Positions 51,823 to 60,781 of a stretch of 64,000 bases of DNA are shown one piece after another. The notes beneath the pieces were generated by a model. It was not told the DNA's origin. It ran no database searches and saw nothing but the letters and a program-made list of their open reading frames with translations. Numbering within the stretch: the stretch's first letter is position 1; each line of letters begins with the position of its first letter. The stretch is from an uncultured Eubacteriales bacterium (GTDB taxonomy: Bacteria > Bacillota > Clostridia > Oscillospirales > Oscillospiraceae), in assembly GCA_900079765.1 (NCBI GenBank), contig LT599017.1:3300996-3364995 (forward strand), given 5' to 3'. Both the position numbers and the translations under genes were made by a program.

Positions 51823-52302
51823 TCAATACAAACCGCCCTGATACATACCGCGCACAGCTCGTCTGATTTCCTGGTAACTCGTACAGCGGCAAAGGTTAGA
51901 CTGAAGCCACTCCTCAATTACATACTCTTCGGGCATGGTCGGGTGCTGGGTTTGTAGGGCGTGGCAGACCATCAGAAAGCCGGACGTGCAGTACCCACAC
52001 TGGAAGGCGTCAGCATTCACGAAGGCCCTTTGGATCTCTGCGGCTCCCCCAAGCCCCTCCACCGTGAGGATCACATGACCCTCCGCTTCTACAGCAAGCA
52101 CCAGACAGGACTTTACGGGCCAGCTATCCATCATGACGGTACAAGCGCCGCAGTCACCGTTTTTACAGCCGGGCTTTGCCGCCGTCAGCCCGAGCTGCTC
52201 CCTCATAACATCCAGGAGCAAATCGGCGGGGCGTACAGCCACCTCATGAATTTCCCCATTGACGTTGAGGGATATGACTGTCTTTCCCTCGTATTCAACC
52301 AT
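51823..52302 (-). CDS. molybdenum hydroxylase small subunit, 2Fe-2S
   Basis: 159 residues from the ATG following GAGGAG. N-terminal plant-type 2Fe-2S cluster: PGCKNGDCGACTVMMDSWPVKSC; C-terminal second cluster: FQCGYCTSGFLM and NLCRCTSYQEI. Both sets of four cysteines are complete. It passes electrons between the molybdenum centre and FAD. It is the last gene of a three-gene operon and overlaps the FAD-subunit gene by eight bases. Confidence 0.94.
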   Translation of the reverse strand: MVEYEGKTVISLNVNGEIHEVAVRPADLLLDVMREQLGLTAAKPGCKNGDCGACTVMMDSWPVKSCLVLAVEAEGHVILTVEGLGGAAEIQRAFVNADAFQCGYCTSGFLMVCHALQTQHPTMPEEYVIEEWLQSNLCRCTSYQEIRRAVRGMYQGGLY

Positions 52303-53128
52303 CTTTAAACTCCTCGAAAAGGGCGCGCAGCATATTCGTGAGCACGAATTTCCTGTATGCTCCGCTTCCCTCCACGTCGCTCCGCGCCGGCTCGGGCAAC
52401 CGCACCGCCGCCTGCTCCGCCCGCGCTGAGTGAGACAGCGCACGGTCGTTTAGAATATCCTCCATCTCCGCGCTGCGAAAGGGATAGGAGCAAACGCCGG
52501 AAAAGGCGGCGCGCAGTCGCCCGTCTTTCCGGATGGCCGCCATGCTCACGAGTGGATAGTCTATCTTTTCGTTGGCGGTGTGCTTGATGTGATAATGTGG
52601 CGCAGTGAGGGCCCATCCGGGGATATGTGCCCGTACCACCAGTTCGCCGGGGCTCAACTGCATTCGCCCTTGGAAAACGTGTTCAAAGGGGACGGTCCTT
52701 GACCCATCCTCCCCCAGCAGGGTGAGGCTCGCGTCCGACAGCAGCAGGGCTAGGCTGGTCTCCCGGTAAATGATGGTGCCGCATAAATTGCCTCCTAACG
52801 TAATTCTGCACTGGTTCGTATGATCGGCGATTCGCCCGCAGGCCAGTGAAAGCAGCGGAAAAAGATTGGACTCTTTTATCTGGTTTAGGGTGCAGGCCGC
52901 GCCGATGCTTAGCCCGTCCTGGTCTGCGAACACAAGTGAGCATTCCGGGATGCTCTTGAGGTCTATCACAGCGCCCGGCTGGATGTTTCCGGCCCTGCAC
53001 ATGGTTATGGTCTCACTGCCGCCGGAGTAATAGGCCGGATTTTTTCCTTCCGCCCACAACCGAAAAAAGGCTTCGTAAGCCTCCCCAATGGTATCGGGGC
53101 GGCAGTATATAAAATTAAAGGGGATCAT
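52295..53128 (-). CDS. molybdenum hydroxylase FAD-binding subunit
   Basis: 277 residues, XdhB/CoxM family. FAD-binding segments AYYSGGSETITMCRAGNI (pyrophosphate loop) and GRIADHTNQCRITLGGNLCGTII are visible, then the CO-dehydrogenase flavoprotein C-terminal domain. Overlaps the large-subunit gene by 14 bases, indicating coupled translation and fixed stoichiometry. Catalyses electron transfer to NAD+ or another acceptor. Confidence 0.92.
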   Translation of the reverse strand: MIPFNFIYCRPDTIGEAYEAFFRLWAEGKNPAYYSGGSETITMCRAGNIQPGAVIDLKSIPECSLVFADQDGLSIGAACTLNQIKESNLFPLLSLACGRIADHTNQCRITLGGNLCGTIIYRETSLALLLSDASLTLLGEDGSRTVPFEHVFQGRMQLSPGELVVRAHIPGWALTAPHYHIKHTANEKIDYPLVSMAAIRKDGRLRAAFSGVCSYPFRSAEMEDILNDRALSHSARAEQAAVRLPEPARSDVEGSGAYRKFVLTNMLRALFEEFKDG

Positions 53129-55454
53129 CTAAGCCCTCCTTCCCATGCCTCCAGATGCACTCAGGGGTAAGCGGCAAAGTTGAGAGCTCCTTTCCGAACG
53201 CTGTGGACAGTGCGTTTCCCAGGGCGGCAGGGATGCCGATGGTCCCGTGCTCGGCGTAGCTGCGTATGCCGTAGGGGGAATCCTCTTCGGGCGTCTCTAC
53301 AAAATCCACCCGGTAATCCGGCTCCTGCCCGATGTGCGTCAGCTTATAGGTACGCAGGTTCGGCGCTTGGGGAATCCCCGCCGCATCGTAGCGAAAGGCC
53401 TCCCTGCTGGCTAGGCTGACACCCATCGCCATGCCTCCGGCGATCATGGCGCGCATCAGCTCCGGGTTTATGGCCTTACCCACATCCATCACGGTGGATG
53501 CGGTGAGGATTCGGTACGAGCAGGTCTTCAGGTCCGCCTCCACCTCGACGACCTGGGCGCCCAGCGTCCAGGCGGGCCCTGGTTTCCCCTGCCCGGTCTG
53601 AGGGTCGAGCTTGCTCAGGCCCTTGAGCATAAAGCCGCCGCGGCCCAAGACCGGCTCGCCAAGTGACTGGCCCGCCGGAGACCGATACCCCTGCGCAATG
53701 TCCTTGAAAGCGATAAATCGTGTCGGATCCTTTTTAAAAAACACGCCACCGTTGGCGACCTCGACGTCCTCCTCGGCACACCCAAAGGCCTCCGCTCCGT
53801 TGCGGCGCAATTGGGTCAGCAGGTCGTCCGCCGCGCGCAGCACGGCATGGCCCGCCATATACTCGGTGAAGCTGGCTACCGTTTTCCAGTGCTCGGGCGC
53901 AGTATGCGTATCCACCGACAGGACTACGTGGACCCGGTCGGGGGTGATGCCCAGCCGCTCGGCCAATATTTGGGCCAGATTGGTTTGTCCGCCCGACCCC
54001 ATCTCCACGACGCCGGTGCTGAGGTTGACGCTCCCATCCTGGTTGAACGTGATCAGAGCGCCAGAGGCCGCGTCAGTAGGGGGATTTTCGGTCTTCCACA
54101 GGCAGGCGACACCCTTGGCGCGTACGGTGTCGGACTTGATGGGCACGGCCCGCCCGCCGTCCCATTCCGCCAGGGTCTTGAGCTTGTCCAGGCACTTGGT
54201 CAGGCTGCCGGTCAGACTTTCCGTGCATACGACCTGGGTCGGCGTCAGACTGCCCGGGTGGATCGCGTTTTTCAGACGCAGCTCCAGTGGGTCCATGCCA
54301 CACCTGCAGGCCGCCATATCCAGCACACGTTCCATACAAAAGGTACAGGATTCGTGGGCAAAGCTGCGGAAGGAGGTCGCGTAGGTGCGGTTTGTATAAA
54401 CACAGAGGCTGTCACAGGACAGGTGCTCAATGTGGTACGGGCCGGTGCAGTCCACGGCGATCGCTTTGGACATATAGGGGGAAATATCAGCATAAGCACC
54501 ACAGTCGAGCCAGTACGTCATCTGGGCGGCCTGAATAAGGCCGTCTTTGCTCAGGCCCAGCGTGAGGTCGGCTTCCAGCCCAAGCCGGCTCGGCGCGGAA
54601 GCCATATCCTGCTCCCGTGGGATCGTCAGGCGCACCGGCCTTCCCCCCACACTTCGGGAGGCCAGAAACGCCAGTATCTCGAGGAAGACGGGGGCCTTTC
54701 CGCCGAACCCTCCCCCCACGAAGGGGACCTTCACCTGGATCTGCCCCGCGGGGATCGAAAATACCTCGGAAAGCTGCTTTCTAACGGTATAGGGAGATTG
54801 CGATGCGGTGGTGATCGAAACCACGCCGTCCGACGACAGCTCGGCGCGGGCTGTCCGCACCTCCATGGCAAGGTGGTCTGACGGCGGCAGGAAAAAGCGC
54901 TGCCGCACGATTATTTCGCATTTCGCCAGCGTTTCCGGAGCGCTTCCCTTGCGGATTTGATAACGGCTTGCAATATTGGTTCCCGCCTGGGGGTATATGT
55001 CCTTCATAACCTTTCGGTATTCGCTTGTCTGGCGGTGAATCAAAATCGCCCCGTCGTCCAATGCCTGCGAGGGAGTTAAAACAACGGGGAGCGGGGCATA
55101 GTCCACCTCAATCAGCCTTACAGCCATTTCGGCGGTGGGTTCGTCCTGGGCAACCACCAGGGCTACCGGCTCGCCCGCATAGCGTACCACGTCCCGCGCC
55201 AGCGCCGGCCTGTCCAGCATCAACGGGCCGAACAGCTCAGGGTACTGCGCCCCAACAAGGACTGATCTTACCCCGTTTACCGCAAGCGCCTTGGAGACAT
55301 CAAGACGCTGGATTTTTGCATGGGCACATGTACTGGTGAGCAGCCGGGCCGAGAGCGTTCCCGCCATCGGAAAGTCGTCGGTATACCGCGCCCTCCCCGT
55401 CACCTTATCCCACGCCTCTTTGCGATGAATGCTTTTGCCAATCGCCTGATCCAT
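53115..55454 (-). CDS. molybdenum hydroxylase large subunit (molybdopterin-binding)
   Basis: 779 residues, xanthine dehydrogenase family (XdhA/CoxL-like). N-terminal aldehyde oxidase a/b hammerhead (DKVTGRARYTDDFPMAGTLSA), VPFVGGGFGGKAP for cofactor binding, RSFAHESCTFCMERVLD, and the catalytic Glu in YAEHGTIGIPAALGNAL, which sits at the right spacing from the Asn-Ala. It hydroxylates a heterocycle or aldehyde using water as the oxygen donor. In anaerobes of this type relatives act on purines, nicotinate or similar compounds. Maturation factors (XdhC/MobA-like) are not in the window. Substrate cannot be read from sequence. Confidence 0.93.
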   Translation of the reverse strand: MDQAIGKSIHRKEAWDKVTGRARYTDDFPMAGTLSARLLTSTCAHAKIQRLDVSKALAVNGVRSVLVGAQYPELFGPLMLDRPALARDVVRYAGEPVALVVAQDEPTAEMAVRLIEVDYAPLPVVLTPSQALDDGAILIHRQTSEYRKVMKDIYPQAGTNIASRYQIRKGSAPETLAKCEIIVRQRFFLPPSDHLAMEVRTARAELSSDGVVSITTASQSPYTVRKQLSEVFSIPAGQIQVKVPFVGGGFGGKAPVFLEILAFLASRSVGGRPVRLTIPREQDMASAPSRLGLEADLTLGLSKDGLIQAAQMTYWLDCGAYADISPYMSKAIAVDCTGPYHIEHLSCDSLCVYTNRTYATSFRSFAHESCTFCMERVLDMAACRCGMDPLELRLKNAIHPGSLTPTQVVCTESLTGSLTKCLDKLKTLAEWDGGRAVPIKSDTVRAKGVACLWKTENPPTDAASGALITFNQDGSVNLSTGVVEMGSGGQTNLAQILAERLGITPDRVHVVLSVDTHTAPEHWKTVASFTEYMAGHAVLRAADDLLTQLRRNGAEAFGCAEEDVEVANGGVFFKKDPTRFIAFKDIAQGYRSPAGQSLGEPVLGRGGFMLKGLSKLDPQTGQGKPGPAWTLGAQVVEVEADLKTCSYRILTASTVMDVGKAINPELMRAMIAGGMAMGVSLASREAFRYDAAGIPQAPNLRTYKLTHIGQEPDYRVDFVETPEEDSPYGIRSYAEHGTIGIPAALGNALSTAFGKELSTLPLTPECIWRHGKEGLDDPL

Positions 55455-55537
55455 GCCTTACCCACCGCCCGCCGCTTAATAATAATATTTAAGTTTTTCC
55501 AATTTAATTGCTATTAGTCATCGCCCCGTAAAAAGCT

Positions 55538-55575
55538 AAAAATCCTTGGCCCCATACGGGTCCAAGGATTTTTCT
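55538..55575 (-). terminator. terminator between the AEC gene and the molybdenum hydroxylase operon
   Basis: AAAAATCCTTGG / CCAAGGATTTTT stem with an inner CCC/GGG pairing, A/T-rich on both sides; lies just after the stop of the AEC gene. Confidence 0.8.
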
Positions 55576-55576
55576 T

Positions 55577-56500
55577 TTACCCCGCCAGGGTTTGGGCGAG
55601 GACGGTGAAGATGGGGAGGGTGAGGATGGAGAGGAGGGTCGTCAAGGTGATGAGCTGGGCGGCGGAGGTGGTATCCCGGTCAAAGCGCTGGGCGAAGATG
55701 GAGGTCGCCCCGGCGGCAGGAGTGGCGGCAATGACCACGCAGGTGCAGTACAGGACGCTATCCAGGCCGAAGGGTAGGAGAAGAAGGGCGGTGACCAGCG
55801 GGGCGGCCACCAGCTTGAACGCCGCCGAGGCATAGAACCTTGCACTGGTGAAGATAGCCTTAAAGTCGGCCCCGGCCATCTGCCCGCCGATAACCAGCAT
55901 GGCAAGGGGAGTGTTCAGGTCGGCCAGGAAGGCGACGGCGGAGAGCGCCGGGCCGGGAAGGCGCAGGCGGAGGACCAGCAGGACCGCGGATGCCAGCAGT
56001 CCCAGCACACCGGGGTTGAGCACCGCTTTTTTCAGCGAAATACGCCCGCCCATGATCACGATGCCGTGGGTCCACTGGGCCACATTGAAAAGGCCCAGAG
56101 AGACCACGCCGTAAATGAGGGCCCGGGGGCCGAGCACCACCTCCAGCAGAGGCAGACCCATAAAGCCAGCGTTGCCGTAGACGCTGCCATAGCGCAGAAC
56201 CGCCCCGGTATCCGGCGCAGCCTTGCGGAACAGCAAAAACGAGAGCGGCATGAACACGAGGTAGAAGGAGCCAAGGGCCAGCACGCTTACACCCAGAACG
56301 CCCAGGGCGGGTATCCCGTCCCCCTGGAAGGCCTCCAGCATGACGCAAGGGGTGACCACGTAGAGCAGGACGGTGGAAATCTGGGCCATGCCCTCATCGG
56401 TGAGCCACTTGAGCTTTCCCAGTACAAAGCCCACCGCCATCATGAGAAAGAGGGTGCCCACCTGCCCGGCCACCGTCAGCAAATTCGTCAAAAGCTCCAT
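55577..56500 (-). CDS. AEC (auxin efflux carrier) family transporter
   Basis: 307 residues from the ATG of MELLTNLLTVAGQVGTLFLM, with AGGAGAGG upstream. About ten hydrophobic helices in two halves. Family segments: VGFVLGKLKWLTDEGMAQIS at the start, VTPCVMLEAFQ in helix 2, YGNAGFMGLPLLEVVLG in helix 4, and NTPLAMLVIGGQMAG in the second half. AEC proteins export or import organic acids such as malate or auxin-like molecules by ion gradient. Co-direction with the molybdenum hydroxylase operon, but a terminator separates them. Confidence 0.9.
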   Translation of the reverse strand: MELLTNLLTVAGQVGTLFLMMAVGFVLGKLKWLTDEGMAQISTVLLYVVTPCVMLEAFQGDGIPALGVLGVSVLALGSFYLVFMPLSFLLFRKAAPDTGAVLRYGSVYGNAGFMGLPLLEVVLGPRALIYGVVSLGLFNVAQWTHGIVIMGGRISLKKAVLNPGVLGLLASAVLLVLRLRLPGPALSAVAFLADLNTPLAMLVIGGQMAGADFKAIFTSARFYASAAFKLVAAPLVTALLLLPFGLDSVLYCTCVVIAATPAAGATSIFAQRFDRDTTSAAQLITLTTLLSILTLPIFTVLAQTLAG

Positions 56501-56564
56501 GAGAAAACCTCTCCTATACAAGAAACGCATACTTCGGCATTATATCCCCCGCAGCGACCGATGT

Positions 56565-56606
56565 AAAGGAAAAATCTGAGGGCCGGGGGAATTCCCCGGC
56601 CCTCAG
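56565..56606 (-). terminator. terminator after the 5'-nucleotidase gene
   Basis: CTGAGGGCCGGGG / CCCCGGCCCTCAG perfect 13-bp stem, followed on the minus strand by ATTTTTCCTTT. Confidence 0.9.
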
Positions 56607-56624
56607 CGGCATGCTCAGACAGGC

Positions 56625-58793
56625 TTATTTAAGGTCGATGGTCAGGACGCCGGTCGTCTCGCTGGCGAAGACCCCCAAAAGGTCGGGGATAAACTCGGCG
56701 GGGAGGTAGTAATTGCCGTCCACCAGGATGGCCGCCACCCTTTTGGCCTCGCCGTTCACGGACGCGGTCAGCTCCACGATCTGCTGGGAGGAGGTGTGGC
56801 CCAGGGTCAGGGGAGCGGTGGTGTACGCGGCCCCTCTGGTGATGACCACGCCGCCGTTCCACTCCACGTTAAAGGCCGCGCTGGTGCCCGTCAGGGCCAC
56901 GGCCAGGTCGCGCAGGCGGTAGTAGGTCTCGGACTCGCCGCCCACAGTGACGGTGGCGGCAGTGGCGCTCTTGTCGCCCACCTTTACATTGCCCACTTGG
57001 GCCAGGACGGCCTTCACGCTCTCGTCGTTGAGGTTGAGGCTCTTGGCATAGGGGGCGTCCAACTGGCCGTTATTGACCAGGGAGATGAGGGCGGCCCGGT
57101 CGGGGTTATTGAGCTGGAGGTCCACGCCGGTGATCTTCCAGTTGTTGTCCTCCACGGGAGCCACGGGGGAATGATCGGCAAAGTAGGCCACGATCATATC
57201 GCGGATGGAGTTGGAGGACTCCCACTCCTTCTTGCCCTCGATCAGGCCGCCGGACTTGAGGGCGGAGGAGTAGCGGTAGTTGTTCACGGCCAAGGTGAGG
57301 ACCTGGTCATCGGCCAGGGGCTTGCCCTTAAAGATGACGTTCTTGATGCGCTCGCCCTTGGGCTGGGACAGGTCGATCTCATAGTCCACGCCGGCGAACA
57401 TGTCGTACAGGTAGCCGGGGTACTCGGGGTCAAAGGAGATGTTGATGTCGCCGGGGACCCACTGGTTGTAGCACTGGGCGGACCACTCCATGTAGCCCTT
57501 GAGCTCGGCGCCGGTAACGGTCACCCGCATGAGAGTGTTATCAAACTTGTAGATACCGAAGATATTACCGTAGTTGATGTTGCCGGCGGGCAGATCGCTG
57601 CTGTCGGCAAACAGGGCGGCGGCGGACACATCGGCCCCGGACTGCTCAAGCTGGATGGTGTTGATGAGGTCCATGACAGCGGTGTCCTGAAGCTTGCCCT
57701 CGGGGAGGGAGCGGATCTCGTTCACGGGCTGGAACTTGGCGGTGGTGGAGCCCAGGGGAGGCTGGGGCTCGCCGTTCTCGTCGGTGCCGCCGCCCAGAAC
57801 AAAGTCTATGGTCTTCTTCTGCGCCTCTTTCACCAGGGGAATGTCGCGGATGGCCTGGCTTGGGGTCACGCCGGCCATGTCCACCACGTCCACGGTGCTG
57901 GCGGTGATGTTGTTGTTCTGGTCCAGGGTCAGGTCATAGCGGACCACGTCGCGGCCCAGATTGCGGGGCGCGCCCACTACGGTGGAACCGATGGTCTTCT
58001 TCACCACGATGTGGAAGTGCCCCACCTCGAGCACGTCCACCTCGGGGTTGTCATTTAAAATTTTCTGGGCGGAGTCGGCGCCGCCCTCATCGTCATACTC
58101 GGCTTCCAGGCCCATGTGGGCCAGAACCATAATGACGTCGGCCTTGTCGCCGATCTGGGCAATGGCTTTTTTCACGGCCACGCTGGCGGCCTCATAGGTC
58201 ATGTCGTCAATACCCTCTTTTCCACCGTCCCAGACGGGGATATTGGGGTTGGTAACACCGATTATGGCCACGTTCACGCCGTCTTTCTCCACAATGGTCC
58301 AGCCCGCCTCGGTGACGAAGTTGCCGGCTTTGTCCAGAAGGTTGGCAGCCAATACGGGGAAGTCGGCCTGGCCCATGATCTTCTTCATGGTGGTGATACC
58401 CCAGTTGAACTCGTGGTTGCCCAAAGTCATGGCGTCATAGCCCATATAGTTCATCGTGGCCATAACGGGGTGGGCCTCATCGGGGCTCTTGTTGTATAGG
58501 TCGTCAGTCATAATGGTGCCCTGAATGGTGTCGCCGTTGTCAACAAGAATGGTGTTGGGGTTCTCGGCACGGACCTGCTGCACATAAGTATAGACCCGGG
58601 CCATACCGTTGTTGGTGGTCTCCTTGTTGTCCTCATAGGAATATCCCCAGATATTTCCGTGCAGGTCGGAGGTGCCAAGGATGGTGATGTGTTTCTCGCC
58701 GGTCTCGGCGGCGAAAGTCGCGGGAACCAGAGACACGAGCATGCAGATCACAAGTACAGTCGAGAACAGTGCGCGAAGTGTGTGTTTCTTCAT
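56625..58793 (-). CDS. secreted bifunctional 5'-nucleotidase/2',3'-cyclic phosphodiesterase family protein
   Basis: 722 residues. Signal peptide KKHTLRALFSTVLVICMLVSLVPATFA. Residues about 33-330 are the calcineurin-like metallophosphatase (GTSDLHGNIWGY, DNGDTIQG, MGNHEFN-like LGNHEFNWG, LAHMG, GHFHIVV) with both metal sites complete. Residues about 345-560 are the 5'-nucleotidase C-terminal domain (NTIQLEQSGADVSAAALFA, GNIFGIYKFDNTLMRVTVTG). Residues about 605-722 form a copper-amine-oxidase-like stalk module (YYRLRDLAVALTGTSAAFNV, LPAEFIPDLLGV). It hydrolyses extracellular nucleotides for phosphate and nucleoside uptake. Stop codon is followed by a strong terminator. Confidence 0.92.
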   Translation of the reverse strand: MKKHTLRALFSTVLVICMLVSLVPATFAAETGEKHITILGTSDLHGNIWGYSYEDNKETTNNGMARVYTYVQQVRAENPNTILVDNGDTIQGTIMTDDLYNKSPDEAHPVMATMNYMGYDAMTLGNHEFNWGITTMKKIMGQADFPVLAANLLDKAGNFVTEAGWTIVEKDGVNVAIIGVTNPNIPVWDGGKEGIDDMTYEAASVAVKKAIAQIGDKADVIMVLAHMGLEAEYDDEGGADSAQKILNDNPEVDVLEVGHFHIVVKKTIGSTVVGAPRNLGRDVVRYDLTLDQNNNITASTVDVVDMAGVTPSQAIRDIPLVKEAQKKTIDFVLGGGTDENGEPQPPLGSTTAKFQPVNEIRSLPEGKLQDTAVMDLINTIQLEQSGADVSAAALFADSSDLPAGNINYGNIFGIYKFDNTLMRVTVTGAELKGYMEWSAQCYNQWVPGDINISFDPEYPGYLYDMFAGVDYEIDLSQPKGERIKNVIFKGKPLADDQVLTLAVNNYRYSSALKSGGLIEGKKEWESSNSIRDMIVAYFADHSPVAPVEDNNWKITGVDLQLNNPDRAALISLVNNGQLDAPYAKSLNLNDESVKAVLAQVGNVKVGDKSATAATVTVGGESETYYRLRDLAVALTGTSAAFNVEWNGGVVITRGAAYTTAPLTLGHTSSQQIVELTASVNGEAKRVAAILVDGNYYLPAEFIPDLLGVFASETTGVLTIDLK

Positions 58794-58860
58794 GATGTAC
58801 GCTCCTTTTCCTTTCCTGATTTTGTCCGCCAATGTGGCAACGTGCCGGACACTTATGCTT

Positions 58861-58889
58861 ATTGTATCTCGAAATTGTGCGGTTTACAA
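58861..58889 (-). promoter_or_regulatory. sigma-A promoter for the 5'-nucleotidase gene
   Basis: On the minus strand: TTGTAA, 17-base spacer, TACAAT. Between it and the ATG is an inverted repeat TGTCCG / CGGACA (58824-58852 region) that could be an operator. Confidence 0.7.
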
Positions 58890-58961
58890 CAGACAACTGC
58901 CGTTTTTTTGCACAAGTTTTACCTTTCACAATATCCTCCCCGTGATTCCCCATCGGGCGCG

Positions 58962-58991
58962 TTGACAACCCTTCGCCTCTCGGAGTATACT
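58962..58991 (+). promoter_or_regulatory. sigma-A promoter for the ABC exporter gene
   Basis: TTGACA, 18-base spacer, TATACT, about 34 bases before the ATG. Confidence 0.75.
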
Positions 58992-59024
58992 AATTGTGAT
59001 TATAGAAAAAAGGAAGATTCATCA

Positions 59025-60779
59025 ATGGCAGAAAATCGGTTTAAAAAAAGTGGGTATTTAGGGCTTTTTGCGTCCTATTACCGGCCACATCTCAAGCTCT
59101 TTCTTCTGGATATGGTATGCGCCCTGTTTATCGCCCTCATTGACCTGGCGTTCCCCTACATCTCCAAGCTCTCGATGGAGCGGCTGCTGCCGGGCAAGCT
59201 CTTCACCGCGTTCTACGTGGTGATGGCGGTGCTCATCGGGTCGTACATCCTAAAGGCCTTCTTCACCTTTATCGTCACCTACTGGGGGCACCTTCTGGGG
59301 GTACGGATGGAGGCAGACATCCGGCGCGACCTCTTCTCCCACATGCAGGACCTCTCCTTTTCCTTTTACGACAAAAACCGCACCGGCCAGCTCATGAGCC
59401 GGGTGACGGGGGACCTTTTTGAGATCACGGAGCTTGCCCACCACGGGCCGGAGGACCTGTTCATCTCCACGGTGACTCTGCTGGGCGCCTTCGGCGTCAT
59501 GCTCACCATCCGGTGGGAGCTGGCTCTGGTGGTCTTTCTGGTGGTACCCCTGTTCGTGATCTTCACCGTCGTCTCCCGCAAGCGGATGATGGACGCCTCC
59601 ACCGACGTGAAACAGAAGCTGGCTGGCATCAACGGCGAGGTGGAGTCCTCCATCTCCGGGATGCGCACCGCCAAGGCCTTCGCCAATGAGCAGGCTGAGA
59701 GCGAGAAGTTCTCCGCCGCCAACGACCTCTTCCGGGGTGCAAAACGGGGCTACTACAAGTCTATGGCGATTTACCACTCAGGGCTTGAGTTTGCCATGGG
59801 CATCATGAGCGTGCTCGTCATCGCCTTTGGCGGCCTGCTCATCATGCAAGATAAGATGGACTATATCGCGCTCATCACCTTCTCCCTCTATGTGACCACC
59901 TTCATCACCCCCATCCGTAAGCTCTCCGCATTCACCGAGCAGTTCATGCAGGGCATGGCGGGTTTCAAGCGCTTTGTAGAGCTGATGCGGGTGGAGCCCG
60001 AGGTGAAGGACGCCCCCGATGCGGCGGACATGCCCGACGCTGTGGGGGATATTCTGGTGGACAACGTGACCTTCCGCTACGATCCCGACACCGACCCGGT
60101 GCTCTCTCACGTGACGCTCCACGTCCCCGCCGGGCAGACCGTGGCGGTGGTGGGCCCCTCCGGCGGGGGGAAGAGCACCTTGTGCCAGCTCATTCCCCGG
60201 TTTTATGACGTGACCGAGGGCCGCATTCTGGTGGATGGCTACGATGTGCGCACCCTAACTCAGCACTCCCTCAGGGCCAATATCGGCATCGTCCAGCAGG
60301 ATGTGTTTCTCTTCGCGGGAACCATCTTTGAAAATATCCGCTATGGTAGGCCCGACGCCACTTACGAGGAGATCGTTGCGGCGGCCAAGCTTGCCGAGAT
60401 CTACGACGACATCATGGAAATGCCGGACGGCATGGAAACCCAGGTAGGTGAGCGCGGAGCCATGCTCTCCGGCGGGCAGAAACAGCGGGTGAGCATCGCC
60501 CGCATCTTCCTCAAGAACCCACCTATTTTGATCCTGGACGAGGCCACCTCCGCCCTGGACAGCGTCACCGAGGCCCGAATTCAGAGCGCCTTCGACGCAC
60601 TGGCGAAGGGGCGCACTACCCTCATTATCGCCCACCGCCTGTCCACAATCCGCTCGGCCAACCGCATTATCGTCATTGACGGCGCGGGTATCCGGGAGGA
60701 AGGCACCCACGAGGAACTGATGTCCCAGGGCGGCGAGTACGCCCAACTCTACAACGCGCAGAAATCCGTGGCGGTGTGA
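59025..60779 (+). CDS. ABC transporter, fused permease and ATPase (MsbA/LmrA type)
   Basis: 584 residues from the ATG of MAENRFKKSGYLGLFASYY with AAGGAAG upstream; a longer frame to 58659 would run through the promoter and is rejected. Six membrane helices in residues 15-310 (type 1 exporter fold), then an ATPase domain with Walker A GPSGGGKST (about 376-384), Q-loop IVQQDVFLF, signature LSGGQKQR (about 481), Walker B ILILDEATSALD and H-loop IIAHRLS. Homodimer exporting lipid, peptide or drug. Followed by the ylmH-like gene with a three-base overlap. Confidence 0.93.
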   Translation: MAENRFKKSGYLGLFASYYRPHLKLFLLDMVCALFIALIDLAFPYISKLSMERLLPGKLFTAFYVVMAVLIGSYILKAFFTFIVTYWGHLLGVRMEADIRRDLFSHMQDLSFSFYDKNRTGQLMSRVTGDLFEITELAHHGPEDLFISTVTLLGAFGVMLTIRWELALVVFLVVPLFVIFTVVSRKRMMDASTDVKQKLAGINGEVESSISGMRTAKAFANEQAESEKFSAANDLFRGAKRGYYKSMAIYHSGLEFAMGIMSVLVIAFGGLLIMQDKMDYIALITFSLYVTTFITPIRKLSAFTEQFMQGMAGFKRFVELMRVEPEVKDAPDAADMPDAVGDILVDNVTFRYDPDTDPVLSHVTLHVPAGQTVAVVGPSGGGKSTLCQLIPRFYDVTEGRILVDGYDVRTLTQHSLRANIGIVQQDVFLFAGTIFENIRYGRPDATYEEIVAAAKLAEIYDDIMEMPDGMETQVGERGAMLSGGQKQRVSIARIFLKNPPILILDEATSALDSVTEARIQSAFDALAKGRTTLIIAHRLSTIRSANRIIVIDGAGIREEGTHEELMSQGGEYAQLYNAQKSVAV

Positions 60780-60781
60780 GC

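Noticed and set aside
56796-58058. 420-codon frame antisense to the 5'-nucleotidase
   Set aside because: Shadow frame; His/Gly/Val-rich and without domain features.
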